Of a DNA stretch of 64,000 nt, positions 44,416 through 56,691 are shown piece after piece (position 1 is the stretch's first letter; every line of letters begins with the position of its first letter). The stretch is from Alviniconcha marisindica (Eukaryota; Mollusca; Gastropoda; Provannidae), in contig JABMCL010000191.1 in assembly GCA_018857735.1 (NCBI GenBank), forward strand, positions 1,073,501 to 1,137,500, written 5' to 3'. The notes under the pieces are model-generated. The model had not been told where the DNA came from and searched no databases. It saw only the letters and a list, made by a program, of their open reading frames with translations. The translations under genes were made by a program, and so were the position numbers.

Positions 44416-45124
44416 GTACTTTAATCAGAAGCTCAACATCACTTCTGTTAGTATTTCCATGCAAGCTGTATTAGGGATTAGGGTGGCCTGGGGGAAATTC
44501 ATCCATTCGCGCGGTTGGGGGAACACAGAAACACCCTCTAAACTGTACTCAACACTTTGCATCAACCCTTACAGGTGAACTTTTCCAAACTGTGACACCA
44601 GCTGCATAATGGATCAGTCCACAAACAAAACAACCAATGAGAGTGATTTTACAAGTAGTGTATGGGGAAAACTGCTTTTCTGGGAGCCTTACTGTTTGTT
44701 TGGTGTGGGTTATGTGCAATACATAAGGACCGGCACAGTGTTAGCTGATGTTGTTTGTTTCAAAGTTCACTGCTTGAAAAGTCTATTAAATTTAGTTTTC
44801 ACACGTTTATGAAATGTTGATGAATCGATATTCATCACTTACTTTCAGCAAAAAACATTCAAACAAAGTGAAAAGTAAATTTTCAAGGTGGTCAAATTTC
44901 CCCCCAAATAAATTATGCTTGGGGGAAATTTGCCCGCATCACTTGTGGGGAAATTCACGCTTTTTGTTACCCATCACTTTAACTACATCACTGACAGTAA
45001 CATGAAGGTGTGGGACTTGCTGACAGTTGAAAGGGATGGGGAAATGTTGATCTCATCCAAAAGGGGGATGGGGTGAATGATGAAAGAAATTTGTCAACTT
45101 TGTAGGACCAGTTAGGCCTTTGGA

Positions 45125-45130
45125 AATAAA
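45125..45130 (+). terminator. candidate poly(A) signal AATAAA
   Basis: First canonical hexamer found after the MADF-BESS stop, about 1.07 kb downstream, followed within 25 bases by a G/T-rich stretch. Confidence 0.3.
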
Positions 45131-46750
45131 GCACTTTGGTGGGGTTCACACTCTATGTACTGAGCTTACTCTAATTCCATGTTTATGCTGAAAAAGTTAA
45201 TATTTAGTCTTTCTGAAAACACTAAACAATTACTGGTTTGGGATGTCTTTCATAGACTTTTCCTTTCATTGAATGTGTTCTCTTTATGTTTGGAGGAAGT
45301 TCCCCTGAAATGCAGGATGAAATTCTCCCAACCTGGTCGAAATTGCCTGAATCATATAGCACATGAAAAGGAACATTCTATTACATATTCATGAGATCAC
45401 ACGGGTAGTCATGCTGTAAACTAGTCTGTGATTGGTCAAAGGTGCCTACAAACCAAAACCAGTTTGTGTTGTTTAAGTCAAGATGAGAAAATTGTGTCTT
45501 GAAGTGTGCATGTACATCATACATGCCTGTTTGGATGAATTTCCCCCAGGCCACCCAACATCATCAAGACGAAGCTGCTTTTGTTCCTGTTTTTCTGTAT
45601 GTGGACTGGACTGTGATGGAGGGTTGGAACACCCCCTTCTTTCTCTTGCTCTCTCTCATTTTGTATTCTGAATTTTCTTACCATAATTAAAAAAGAAATG
45701 AAGATTTGTGTTGGCTCTGTATTATATTTTGCTAGTCTTTGTTATTATTTTGCTGATTACTTGATAAGAGTATGTGAAGTATTTCTTATTGTTTCTTGAT
45801 GTCTGGTAGACATGTTACCTCGTGATTCACTTTGCACTCTCCATTCATACCACTGTTTGCAAAGTTTAAATTGAATATTAAATATGTTCAGATCCTAAGT
45901 GTTTCATTATCTGAACTTGGCATTCAGTCCGTTGCAGTGTATATGTTAGTTATGTGGAAAATCAAGTGTACATTATTTGTCTTTCCCCCGAGGCTGCTAA
46001 GTGCTATTACAGTTGAATGATGATCAAAGGAAAGAAGAAATTTACACACACACACACACACACACAAATAATTTAAAAAAAGAAGAATAAAAGCTAACTG
46101 CCATAAACTTGAACATTGTTACTATTGGTAGTATAGTTTGCTGAAATCAAACGTTTTGTGATTTAAAAAAAAAGAAAAAAGGACAATGTTTTAAATGTAT
46201 TGATCCAAATTTAGGACAGATCGCATGCTTGTTTATTTCTGGGTCTTGCACCTGTGCTACTATAGTATTAGAGAAAGCCATCATTGTTTCTCTGCTTCAC
46301 AGACTTGGCTTTCACTTTGTTTTTTCAAACCATCTGTACAATTTCACCTCTTCAAGTTGTCCTACCAATGGTGTGAGTGTGGGGGGTGGAGTAGTTCAGA
46401 ATATAGCCACACATGCTTCACACACTGCCAGGAATTTCTTCCTTGTCCAAATTCTATCTTCCCAGTCCATTCATCTTTATTTTTTCAAAATTTTATTCTT
46501 GCTTTTTAACTGCTATTGGTTTGGGCTGACATGTTGGCCCACATAATAAAATAGGTCACCCTGCCCATGGTCACAAACAGTTCAAGCAGGTTCCTGTGGT
46601 GAGTGCTTATGGAATATAAATAGGTACCAAAACATGCTATTATGCATTGATCAATAGCTGGCTGGTTGGTTTTTGTCCTTGTAACGGTGAGTTCGACAAA
46701 CTTGTGACTTGTATTTTGAACTGGGGTAAAAGAATTATGAATGCATGATT
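45131..46750 (+). other. intergenic sequence
   Basis: CA repeat at about 46043-46066; no gene seen. Confidence 0.45.
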
Positions 46751-46814
46751 TTACCCATGGTGACCCTGTGCAGTTGACAGGACGTTAAAATCCAAGAACT
46801 AACTGACCTGTCGG

Positions 46815-47145
46815 TTTGTGAGCCAGTTTGGCCTAGCAGTAAGGTGTTAGGCTGGTAAGCAGAAGGGCCCCAGCTTGATTCCACTTTGGCTGTCCTTTCT
46901 CTTCAGAAAGATTGTGGTTAGCAGACACTGTCTTGTGACTTTGTTCTTCACAATTAATGAAACATTAAAAAGGCCCTCATCGCTGCCCATCATAATGTAG
47001 GGTCATTCTGGTGGTGACAGTGTAGCAACAGGTATATAATCTCCCTCCTCCTCCAACTCCATACCCCCTTCCCCTCTTCTTCCCATCCCTAATAAGCCTT
47101 ATGGTTTCTGTGGACCTTAAGCACCATGTTTACTTACTAGCCTGT
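46815..47145 (+). mobile_element. tRNA-derived SINE, family B, full-length candidate
   Basis: The head has TTGGCCTAGCAGTAAGGTGT (box-A-like) and CCCAGCTTGATTCCACTTT (box-B-like). The body ends TTAAGCACCATGTTTACTTA. The minus-strand relative at 32053-32310 shares body and tail. It follows a tail of the unclassified interspersed repeat (46755-46800). Confidence 0.82.
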
Positions 47146-47364
47146 TGGAGTTAACAAATGATGACATCACAAGCATAGCAAAGAACTGAATTGCTTATGG
47201 TAACACTTGCCTGGCATGCATGTAAATACAAGGTACATGAATTCCACCAAATGTATCCTCAAGAACAGATCTCCCACCCCATATCTCATCGCCCAGTGGC
47301 ATATAATTATGCCCTCTATTTCAGGAACACTGCAACACAGGTGTGTACAGCATAAGACAAGCTC

Positions 47365-47415
47365 TTGGATTTTAACATCCTGTCGACCACACAAGGTCAC
47401 CTCAGGATGCCGGAA
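47365..47415 (-). mobile_element. tail-only copy of the unclassified interspersed repeat
   Basis: GATTTTAACATCCTGTCGAC then CACACAAGGTCACCTCAGGA is the reverse complement of the repeat end. The surrounding sequence is not related. Confidence 0.6.
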
Positions 47416-47839
47416 CAGCCATTTGTCAGCAATAAGAACAAGACGTGACAAAAATAACATGCCAACTGAAAACTCAAAGACAACAAAGGTTATCTTTTGA
47501 AGTTGTTTATTTTTTCAAAAAATAAATGTAAACAAGATAATTACATTGTGTAATTGAAACCAAATTTGTGAGAATGAAAAAATATTGGTAACATCTTCAA
47601 ACAAACTGGAATTGCCTGTTGAAAGTTGAGTTCAGCATGCAGTGCAGTCACTGTTGTTTATTGTTGTTTTGTTTTGTTATTTTGCAGTTGTTTTTTGTTT
47701 TGTTTTTACCACCATTTGGTTTCAAATGACTTTTAAAGGGATACTTTTTCAAAGTTTTTGCCTGTTACACGTTCAAGTCTTCTCTCAGTTTTATTCGATG
47801 GATCCATTTAAGTCTGTCTCAGGTTGATTTTTGGTTCAA

Positions 47840-48235
47840 GTCTGTGTTGATTTTGACCTGGGGACCTGTTCAGATCAGCAATGATTTTGCCAAGGGCCTG
47901 TTCGAAACTGTCTCAATGTTGATCTAGCCAGGAAGCTGTTCAAGTCTGTCTCAATGCTGATTTCGACCCAGGGATGTGTTCAAGTCAGTCTCAGTGTTGA
48001 CTTTGACCAGGGGACATGCTCAAGTCTGTCTCAATTTGATTTTGGCCCAGGAACCTGAACTATGTGTTGATTTTGACCCAGGATGTAAGTAGATGTTGAT
48101 TTTGACCCAGGAACCTGTAAGGAGGTGTTACTTTTGACCCAGGAACCTGTAAGTAGGTGTTGATTTTGGCCCAGGAACCTGTAACTAGGTGTTGATTTTG
48201 GCCCAGGAACCTGTAAGTAGGTGTTGATTTTGGCC
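47840..48235 (+). repeat. ~30-60-bp minisatellite
   Basis: Early units resemble TTCAAGTCTGTCTCAATGTT. They pass into a tighter ~31-bp unit, GTTGATTTTGGCCCAGGAAC then CTGTAAGTAGGT, repeated about six times (48060-48235). Minus-strand frames here are repeat artefacts. Confidence 0.88.
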
Positions 48236-49864
48236 CAGTTGCAATGCCCTGGCATTGACCCTAGTTTTAGTGTACACCAACTGAATTGGCATAGAAACAG
48301 TTTGATATAGTTCAGACTACACAGTTTATTATCACCATTTCTTCTGTCTGTACCATCATCAGTGCATTTAGTCTGTTGTCCCCAACACAGACCCTCTGTT
48401 TTTGCCAAACACTGGGAGGTTTCTACTGACATTTCACACCACCTGTCTGAATAACATTGAGACCATTTTGGGCTTGCTTGCTGATACTCTGATGATCTGT
48501 ACTTTAGTTGATTCTGCTGCAAAAAGCCCAATATTGTCCAAGGGTTTGGGTAAACTGCCACTTCAACGGATGCTGGATATATTTCTGAGCATGCAACTAA
48601 ATCAGTAAATGATATAAACGTGTATATCCTGTTCTATATTCCCCTTTCACAGGCTTTTGTAGTACATGTTGGTATTTACCTCAGAAGATATTAATTACCT
48701 TTGTTAGTTTGTACTGGGTCAGTAACTGTCATCCATAATGAATGATGTTGATATAAAGTTGGATGTATTAAAGTTCTCGAAAGTAGCAGGCACGCTTTAC
48801 ACACAGCTAGCCACATGTTTTAATTAGTTCATAATTGGATTTTAACATCGGCTAACCACACAGGATCACCTCAGGATGATCAAACTCTAAGTAAATACAC
48901 CTTTCAAAACTCTACTTGTATGTAAACCCTTTTTCAAGTCCAATCCACAGAATGAATCCCTACACAAATATTAAACCAAACGTATATGGGTCATTCAGAA
49001 AACTGGACCAAAGAGGGTGCCGCTTTCCCAATGAAATAAAAATTAAACTAAAACATGAAACTTTCTAAACTACCGCTATGTTTCTGATGTAATGTGTTTG
49101 GAGAAATAAGGGAAATGCCACAATGGGTAAATGCATCATTATTTCTTGCGCTGTGACCTTTTTTGGTAAAAATCGCGACATTTTCATGGCCGCCATTTGT
49201 GACATGGCTTTGGGAAGGTTAGCTGATCGCAGACATTTCCTTGGAATCGTTCATCAGTGATTGAATAAAAACAGGTTTCATGAGAAAGAAGGAGGCCAGT
49301 TCTTACATACAAATGGTTTTTACTGTGTGTTGCTTGCTATTAACAGCTCCAAACAAAGGAAAGATAATCAGTGTCTCGCACGTTACCGATGGTGCCTTCT
49401 GAGTGTGTATCACGATATTGTGACTTGTTCACAACGGAAACTAAAAAACTTTTTTTTTTTTTCCATCAGCTTAGTAGATAACCACATTTCACCATATTTT
49501 TAATGCTTGTTTGATGAAAAAAGAGTAGATACGAAATAAATTACAGTAATTTCTTCAGGGGTGTGCAAGCACACAAAATAATTATTTCTGCTTGTATCAT
49601 TGACTTTCGTCCTACCCTAACGTACCAGTCCACATCAGCTGACTTGCGGCAGCAACGTTTGACCTCTTTTTGCGCTGTGTGTGGTGTATTATTTTGCCAG
49701 AAAAGGGAAAGCACTGTGGTGTCTTCAGGGATGAGTGATGTAACGCTCGTGACACGTATTTGTTCCCACTCGGCTGAATGTTTGTTTGCAATCTTTTGTA
49801 ACCAAACTTGATATCGTGGTGCACCACCATGAGCTGGAATGTCATGCGAAAAAATGGGATTCTA

Positions 49865-50640
49865 TCTTCAAGGTCAAGGTCACAATGTGGGCTTATATAA
49901 TCAAAATATAACAGTTTCTACTATATCTTTTATTAGTTCTAAACCAGTGAATCTTTTGTAACCAAACTCAATGTGAGTGTAGATCATCATAAGCAAAGAA
50001 ATGTCCAGTGAAAATGTTGGATTGTTATGTTCAAGGTCAATGTCACAGCCAAGGTTATAAGTTTCAGTTAATGTTAATTTGGATGATATCTTATGCATCG
50101 CTGAACCATTTGTCACCAAACCCAGTATGGTGAGACATCATTATGCGAAAAATGGGTTCTATCTTCAAGGTCAAGGTCACAGTAACTGAATTTCGGTTCA
50201 TACAATCAAATATGACTATTTCTGCTATATGTTCTGAACTGCTGATTTTGTTGGGCGACCAACTTAGTTTGACAGTGCATGTTCATAAGCTGGAGTGTCC
50301 TGTGAAAAGGTTGCTTTGCTGTATTCAAGGTCAAGGTCACAGTGAAGGTTCTGAACTTCAGTGAATGTTTGCCCGGACAATATCTCTGATCGGTCAAACT
50401 TAGTATGATGATGCATCATCATCAGCCAGAGTATTATTCAGAAATAACATCTTGCGATGTTCAAGGTCAAAGCCACAATCGTTTCTAGTACAGTACTAGA
50501 TCTTCAGAAATACTGAAACTTTTGCCATCCAAATTAGTTTGATGGTACATCATCACAAGATAGGGTGAGACACCGTGAAAAGATTTTCTTGCTTTTACAC
50601 AGGGCGTGAGACAGAGAATATGGCTTTGGGGACTGTTGAC
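49865..50640 (+). repeat. ~160-bp tandem repeat with AGGTCA half-sites, cluster 2
   Basis: Five units inside the TIR element. TTCAAGGTCAAGGTCACA-type cores lie at about 49870, 50031, 50165, 50325 and 50460, each followed by AATCAAATATGACTATTTCT-like and TTTTGTAACCAAACTCA-like blocks, as in the 13.5-kb cluster. Confidence 0.85.
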
Positions 50641-50930
50641 TAGATTGCTGCCACTCTTGGCTATCCCGATATCTAAAGCAGGGGTCAACAGCGGTTCTAA
50701 TCAAGAAAATGTGGAAAGAACATTGCTTTTGTAATGAATATACTTGTTTATTAAGTTTTTGGTCAATGGTTCAAGTGTGTATTCTTATATCCTTTTGTAC
50801 TTGTGATGATGTCCACATAACATGTGAGACAGATTACTAATTAAGTTATTAACTTTAGAAAGCAAGAAACAAATATCCCTCTGACATGTATATTTATATG
50901 TACGGTTCAGACCAAGTTAGTACAGTGCAA

Positions 50931-50950
50931 CCCCCCCCCCCCCCCCCCCC
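50931..50950 (+). repeat. poly-C tract, 20 bases
   Basis: C run plus a following TCCCCCC inside the TIR element. Confidence 0.9.
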
Positions 50951-51849
50951 TCCCCCCTTCCAAATTACTTTTGGGGAGAAAAAGAAAAGAAAAAAACTAA
51001 GGAAAAAATATGTGTGATCTATTTCGTGCACATCTGTACTTCGAAGAAGACATTTTAAACCAAAATCGTTAGAGGCACGACATTTTTTTTTTTTTTTTAA
51101 TGTCAGAAGTGACAGATATTCTTCATTAGTTAGGAAATATTGTATAATACAAAAGGCAAGAGTCAAACTGACCACTGAGCCGATTCTATTCATCCATTTC
51201 TGGTGTCTTCTGTAACACGTGAGACACTGACCTATGACGTAACATAATGAACAATTAACCAAGTTTCTGTCACCCTGTCAATTTGTCTTATATTTATGTA
51301 CACAAGAGATGTCAAGCTTTCATTTCCAAATAATAGCATTAAAAAATTCACACTTTGAATTTTTACCCTCTGTGTCACAATTTTGACCAGTTTTCAGGAG
51401 AATGACCCATATACACAAACTCAAATTAGTCCCTTCGGTATTGCCCTTGTTAAAAAGCACATAAGGCTAGGACATGCTGACGTATGTCAACCATTCTTTT
51501 GAATTTATCAATACCATATTAAAGACATTTTTTTTTAAATTTTAAGCGAATGGACAGAAACAAAATTTAAGAAAATGTTACATAAATGCGTAATAGAAAA
51601 TACCAGTGCTATATGACAGCAAACAAAGTACAAGCTGCTTAGCAAGAGCCATACACAAAAGCCTTGGATAATTTCTGGGGGGAAAGGAGAATGGATCATT
51701 TGCAGAAAAATGACAATACAGGAAACACAAAAGAATTAAACAGAAAGAAAAGAAAGGAGATAGGAAGGTGGAATCAAATGACAGCCCTGAGATTCCAGAC
51801 AGGGGAGAGACGTCAGACATCCCCGGCCTCCCTTCAGGGGACAAATGTT

Positions 51850-52370
51850 CAAAAGAGTGTGAAAATTGTTAATACAGCTGCATGTGTCGAGGTTTTCGTG
51901 CTGTGCTGCACATGCATGGACTAAAGTAACAACACAGCTGTAGAAAGTGGCAGGCTGGTGGTCGTCTTGTGTCGCTGTTCAAGATGGGCGATGGCGAAAC
52001 TTGCCACACTCAGACTGTCCTGTGCGCCATGTCATGGCATGACACCCTCCACACACCTGAAACATTCCATTGTCTTGGTTGGCAAGTACTATCACCATAG
52101 CTTTTAGGCCCACAAATCAAAGAAGACATTTAATGTGGCTGTGATCCGTCTGGCTTTATCAGTCTCATACATAGTTATTTTTCATCAGTCTGGCCCTTCG
52201 TATAATATGCTCAGCTATCCTGCATCAGTTTCTTGAAACAGTTGTCCTTTAATACTGTCCTTAAACATGTTATGTTGAGTTTTCTTCTTTGGCGGAATGG
52301 AATAACTGCCCCTGTATGTCCAGGTTTTGTGCAGACACCTTATTAACCACACAGCCTATCGTATACTAAA
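51850..52370 (+). other. intergenic sequence
   Basis: A minus-strand frame at about 52110-51983 (containing MFQVCGGCHAMTWRTGQSEC) has no recognised family; its phase does not fit the microseminoprotein-like gene. Confidence 0.35.
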
Positions 52371-52800
52371 CGTGGTACAATGGTGCATCATCTGGAGCTG
52401 GAGCGCCGTCCAGAATTAGTTATTTGCTACCACCTAGGTCAGGGTGACCGTGAGGGCTCATGTAGTAAAAATTCAATGGGGCCCTTTCTACTATATCTTC
52501 TTAACTACTGATCCTTTTGCAAGCAAACTTTGACTACATCATCATAACCCATATTTTGTTGTGAAAAGTTTGGATTGTTGTGTTCAAGGTCAAGGTTGCA
52601 GTAAAGGTTCAAAATGTCAATGAATGTTTGTCCAGGTGATATCTACTGAACATTGAAACTTTTTAACCTTAGTTGATTTAATTAGATCAAGAGCTGAGCT
52701 AGGGTGTCATACGGAAAGATTGGTTTGCTGTCTTCAAGGTCAAGATCACAATGAGGGCTCATAAAGTCAATTCTTTTCTGTTTTTACCATATCTACTGAA
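52370..52800 (+). repeat. ~160-bp tandem repeat with AGGTCA half-sites, cluster 3
   Basis: Three units with cores at about 52440 (TAGGTCAGGGTGACC), 52584 (TTCAAGGTCAAGGTTGCAG) and 52735 (TTCAAGGTCAAGATCACA), sharing the other blocks of clusters 1 and 2. Confidence 0.82.
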
Positions 52801-52940
52801 CTGCAGGTCTTTTTGCTATCTCTTTACACAGTGGTCCTTCAGCAGTCTCTAAACAATGGCTCTTCATCAGTCACGTTACATAACGGTTCTTAATTAGTCT
52901 CTGCACAATGGTCCTTCATACGTTTATATTAAACCTATAT
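52800..52940 (+). repeat. 27-bp minisatellite, left part
   Basis: Degenerate units such as CTCTTTACACAGTGGTCCTT then CAGCAGT, related to the array that resumes at 54804 on the other side of a LINE. Confidence 0.75.
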
Positions 52941-52971
52941 TAAAGCCCTCCTTCATTGTCACTCTCTTTAT

Positions 52972-54803
52972 ATAATAATAATACATACATTTTCTGTAGC
53001 GCTATTCCCCGCTGAGCGAGCTCAACGCGCTTGTTCACATGCATGTACATAATATATACCATTTACATTTACTAACATATATACAAGCAATCGCATAATA
53101 CATACTTAATAAATTACACTAATATTAAACAAGTACTTGTAAAACGGCGCATAAAATAACTTGTTAGAGACGTTACAATAATTTAAAACAGGTACATAAT
53201 TATAAAGCAGTGTACTAAGTAATTATTATTATTACTACGCTAAAACGTGTACACACACACACATACACGAACCTCCCTTTCTTTCTCTCTCTCTCCCTCT
53301 CGCTCTCTCTCTCTCTGCCCCTCTCTCGCTCTCACATGCACACATACTCTCTCTCCCAGCCCCCACCATCTCTCCCGCTCCCTGCACTCTCTCTCCCTCT
53401 CCCCCTCTCTCTCTTAACGATCGTGAGACAACTAAAACAGGAAGTACATGGGGGGGGGGGGGGGGGGGGGGGGGGGGAGACAGAAATCTAGGCAGAAAGC
53501 TGTCATGAACAAGTGAGTTTTGAGTCTGGATTTATACAGCAGAAAGGTAGAAGAATTTCTGAGATCGGATGGCAGAGAGTTCCAGACAGAAGGTGCAAGA
53601 AAGCTGAAGGAACGCTCCCCGAACGTTTTGATGTTACGCTTTGGGACTTTGAGGAGCTTCTCACACGATGAACGAAGGTTTCGTGTTGGTTCATATGCAC
53701 AAAGAGTCTGAGAAAGATAACCTGGCAGAGAGCCGTCGAAAAAGCAGTAGACAAAAGTGGCTATCTTGTACTGTGGTCGGAATTTAATCGGAAGCCAGTG
53801 CAGCTCTTGCAGTAGTGGTGTCACATGATCGTATTTGGACTTTCTTAGAACACTCTCTGTAAGCGTGAAATCTGCTTCAATGGTAATCCCGCAAGGATGG
53901 AATTGCAGTAGTCAAGCCAGGATGTTATGGCAGATGAAACGAGTCGGGCAGTTGTACTCTGAGTCAAGTATGGTCGGATTGAAGCTATTCTTCTAAGTTC
54001 TAGGTACGCTGCACGGCATACACTGCTGATGTGTCGTTGCATAGGCAGTGTCTGATCGAGATGAACTCCTAGGTTCCTAACTGAAGATTTGAATGGTATA
54101 CGCTTGCCACCTATGTCTGCGCTATCTCTGCCAACCGAACTAAGGCGGGAGGTAGATGCAACGAGAAGAACTTCGGCCTTTTCTGCATTTAGTTTGAGCT
54201 TTTTTGCTGTACATCCAGTCTACAAGACTTTCAATGCAGGTCTGGATTTCACAGAGAAGAGACTGAAACTGATCAGGTGGAGCCCCCTTTGACAACTGGG
54301 TATCATCAGCGTATTTGTGATAATCACACTCGTGGCGACATATCAAGTCAGAGAGGGGCTGAGAGTACAATGTGAACAGGATTGGCCCAAGGACCGAACC
54401 CTGCGGAACCCCGAACTGAAGGGGGCTGGGAGAAGACGAGACGTTGTCAACTATCACAGACTGTTCACAGCCCTCTAAGTAGGACGCAAACCACTGAAGC
54501 ACAGTGCCAGAAATGCCAAATGTGGTTTCAAGCCTCTGTAACAATATGGGATAGTCCAGCGTGTCAAATGCCGCACTGAGGTCTAGCAAAGCCAGCATTG
54601 AGACCAGTCTGTCATCGGCATTTCTGAGAAGACCACCAACAACACTAAGCAGAGCTGTCTCTGTGCTGTGGTTCTTTCTGTATGCAGCCTGCTTGATTTC
54701 AAGCAGATCGTTTTCTGCAGTTGTGTTAAAACTACCTTTTCTAGGATTTTGGAGATGAAGGGCAGATTTGACACGGGTCGAAAATTCTTCAAGTCATTCG
54801 CCA
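52972..54803 (-). mobile_element. CR1/L2-like LINE, 5'-truncated
   Basis: On the minus strand, reverse-transcriptase blocks appear in order: FRPVSNLPFISKILEKVV (about 54780-54727), LALLDLSAAFDTLDY, FGVPQGSVLGPILFTLY, YHKYADDTQL (catalytic YADD), ITSWLDYCNSILAGLP and the C-terminal WNSLPSDLRN ... SRLKTHLF (to about 53500). The 3' tail at 52972-53035 has GAGCTCGCTCAGCGGGGAAT then AGCGCTACAG and ATT repeats. Frameshifts split it into three to four frames, so it is inactive. It contains a CT-rich stretch (53279-53414) and a G28 run. Confidence 0.92.
53450..53477 (+). repeat. poly-G tract, 28 bases
   Basis: Uninterrupted G run (C on the LINE strand) at the end of the LINE coding part. Confidence 0.9.
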
Positions 54804-56170
54804 TCCTTCCTCAGTATCTTTATTGTCATTAGTCTACAGTCTTCCTTCATCAGCCTCTTTACACAGTCAGCTGCTTTACAGCCATCTTTCATCAGCCTCT
54901 CCATACACAGTGGTTTTTCACTGGTCACACGCTGTCATCCTTTTTGCACACAATGTCTTCTTTCGTCAGTCTCGTCAAGGCATCCTTTATCAATTTCTTT
55001 ACCAAGTCGTCCTTCGACAGTACACGGTCATCCTTCATCGGTCGTTTAACACGTTGTGGTCCTTCTTGCAGTCTTCCTTCGTGAGTCTCTTCACACAGTC
55101 GTCCGTCGTCAGTATCTTTACAGTCTCCTTCCATTGATTATACAGTCATTCTTGATCAGTCTCCGCCTTCGTCGGACTCTTCATATCACGGCCATCCCGC
55201 ATCAACCTATTTACGCAGCCACCCTCCTCAACCTCTTAACACAGCCACCCCTCATCATCCTCTTAACACAGCCATCCCTCATCAACCTCTTTACACAGCC
55301 ATCACTTATCAACACAAGCAACCCTCATCAACCTCTGTACAGCCATCCCTCATCAACCTCTTTACACAGCCATCCCTCATCAATACAGCCATCCCTCAAC
55401 ATCTTAACACAGCCATCCCTCATCAACCTCTTTACACAGCCATCCCTCATCAACACAGCCATCCGTCATCAACCTCTTTACACAGCCATCCCTCATCAAC
55501 ACAGCCATTCCTCATCAACATCTTTACGCAGCCACCTTCGTCAACCTCTTAACACAGCCATCCCTCATCAACACAGCCATCCCTCATCAACCTCCTTACG
55601 CAGCCACCTTCGTCAACCTCTTAACACAGCCATCCCTCATCAACCTCTTTACACAGCCATCCCTCATCAACACAGCCATCCGTCATCAACCTCTTTACAC
55701 AGCCATCCCTCATCAACACAGCCATCCCTCATCAACCTCTTAACACAGCCATCCCTCATCAACCTCTTTACATATCCATCCCTCATCAACACAGCCATCC
55801 CTCGTCAACCTCTTTACGTAGCCACCTTCGTCAACCTCTTAACACAGCCATCCTTCATCAACCTCTTTACAGCCATCTGTCATCAACCTCTGTACACCGC
55901 CATCCCTCATCAACCTCTTTACACAACCATCCCTCATCAATACAGCCATCCCTCATCAACCTCTTTACACACCCATCCCTTATCAATACAGCCATCCCTC
56001 ATCAACCTGTATCCCAGCCATCCTTTATCAACCTCTTTTCAGAGCCATCCCTCGTCGACCTCTTTTCACGGCCATCCCTCATCAACCACTTTACAGCCAT
56101 CCCTCATCAATACAGCCATCCCTCATCAACCTCTTTACAGACATCTCTCATCAGCCTCTTTACAGGTCAA
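54804..56170 (+). repeat. 26-27-bp minisatellite, main block
   Basis: About 45 units of CATCCCTCATCAACCTCTTT then ACACAGC. Units are more diverged at the left (54804-55190, CTTCATCAGTCTCTTTACA) and more uniform from 55190 on. The 380-codon open frame across it is a by-product of the repeat. Confidence 0.94.
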
Positions 56171-56690
56171 GCCAATATACTTTAATCACCCCTCATAGGA
56201 CAATTCAGCTAACTACTAAAAGCTCATTAATTTAAAATCAACATATAAAAAGAACATCAGAGCAACGTCAAAAGCATTTAAATTGATAATAATCAGCTAT
56301 ACTTATAGTATAGTATGCCAGCTATAGGCCTATTGATAGCGTATCAGTTATATTCATAGTATATCAGTTATTAGCTCGGTGGTCCCTGCGGCTGGAACGC
56401 GATCAAGAGGCATAAGCTTATGAAACGATTGCCCAAAGGCGGTTGCTCGGGGTCCAGCAAATGGTCATCTAATATGTTAATGGGTATATTAATTCGTGGG
56501 TTAGCTATGTTAAGATAACTGTACCAAATACTTGTCTTTCAAAAATATAACGATAAAGAAAACTTTGTCATAACAAAAGAAACCGCGAATAAACACCTGA
56601 TTTAGTAGTAGTGCCGAAATAAGGTATTATGAATAAAGACCGGCGTTTTATTCATCCGTTTTTGACAGAATTGTGAACATTGTGAACCTA
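56171..56690 (+). other. AT-rich sequence, intron of the minus-strand gene
   Basis: Expected to contain intron 2 and perhaps exon 3 of the microseminoprotein-like gene, but no matching cysteine-bearing exon was seen. Confidence 0.4.
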
Positions 56691-56691
56691 C

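Larger units (their letters stand above)
44058..45130 (+). other. probable MADF-BESS 3' UTR
   Basis: No further exon. It contains a SINE-like piece at 44221-44415 and ends, if the signal is used, after AATAAA at 45125. Confidence 0.4.
48982..51414. mobile_element. TIR element (non-autonomous DNA transposon) enclosing a satellite block
   Basis: Perfect 15-bp inverted ends GTATATGGGTCATTC (48982-48996 and complement 51400-51414), each followed by GAAAACTGG after 1 or 4 bases. The flanks carry CAAAC on both sides (48977-48981 and 51416-51420, one base off the right end), a probable 5-bp target duplication. It interrupts copy 3 of the interspersed repeat. No transposase found; superfamily unknown. 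Confidence 0.78.
48838..51842 (-). mobile_element. unclassified interspersed repeat, copy 3, interrupted
   Basis: On the minus strand, 51842-51415 matches the first two thirds of copy 2 and 48981-48838 matches the rest. The break is exactly where the TIR element 48982-51414 sits. Confidence 0.8.

Noticed and set aside
48031..48561. 176-codon minus-strand frame with several cysteines
   Set aside because: Its second half is the 31-bp minisatellite; the first half has no recognised domain or splice support.
51983..52110. Minus-strand frame with MFQVCGGCHAMTWRTGQSEC as exon 3 of the MSMB-like gene
   Set aside because: The nearest acceptor would enter in a phase that gives a stop after seven codons; the cysteine frame does not fit exon 2. 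Family not recognised.
55056..56198. 380-codon plus-strand open frame
   Set aside because: It is a translation of the 26-27-bp minisatellite (repeating HQPLYTAIPHQ-type peptide). No start context, no domain; open frame is a product of unit composition.
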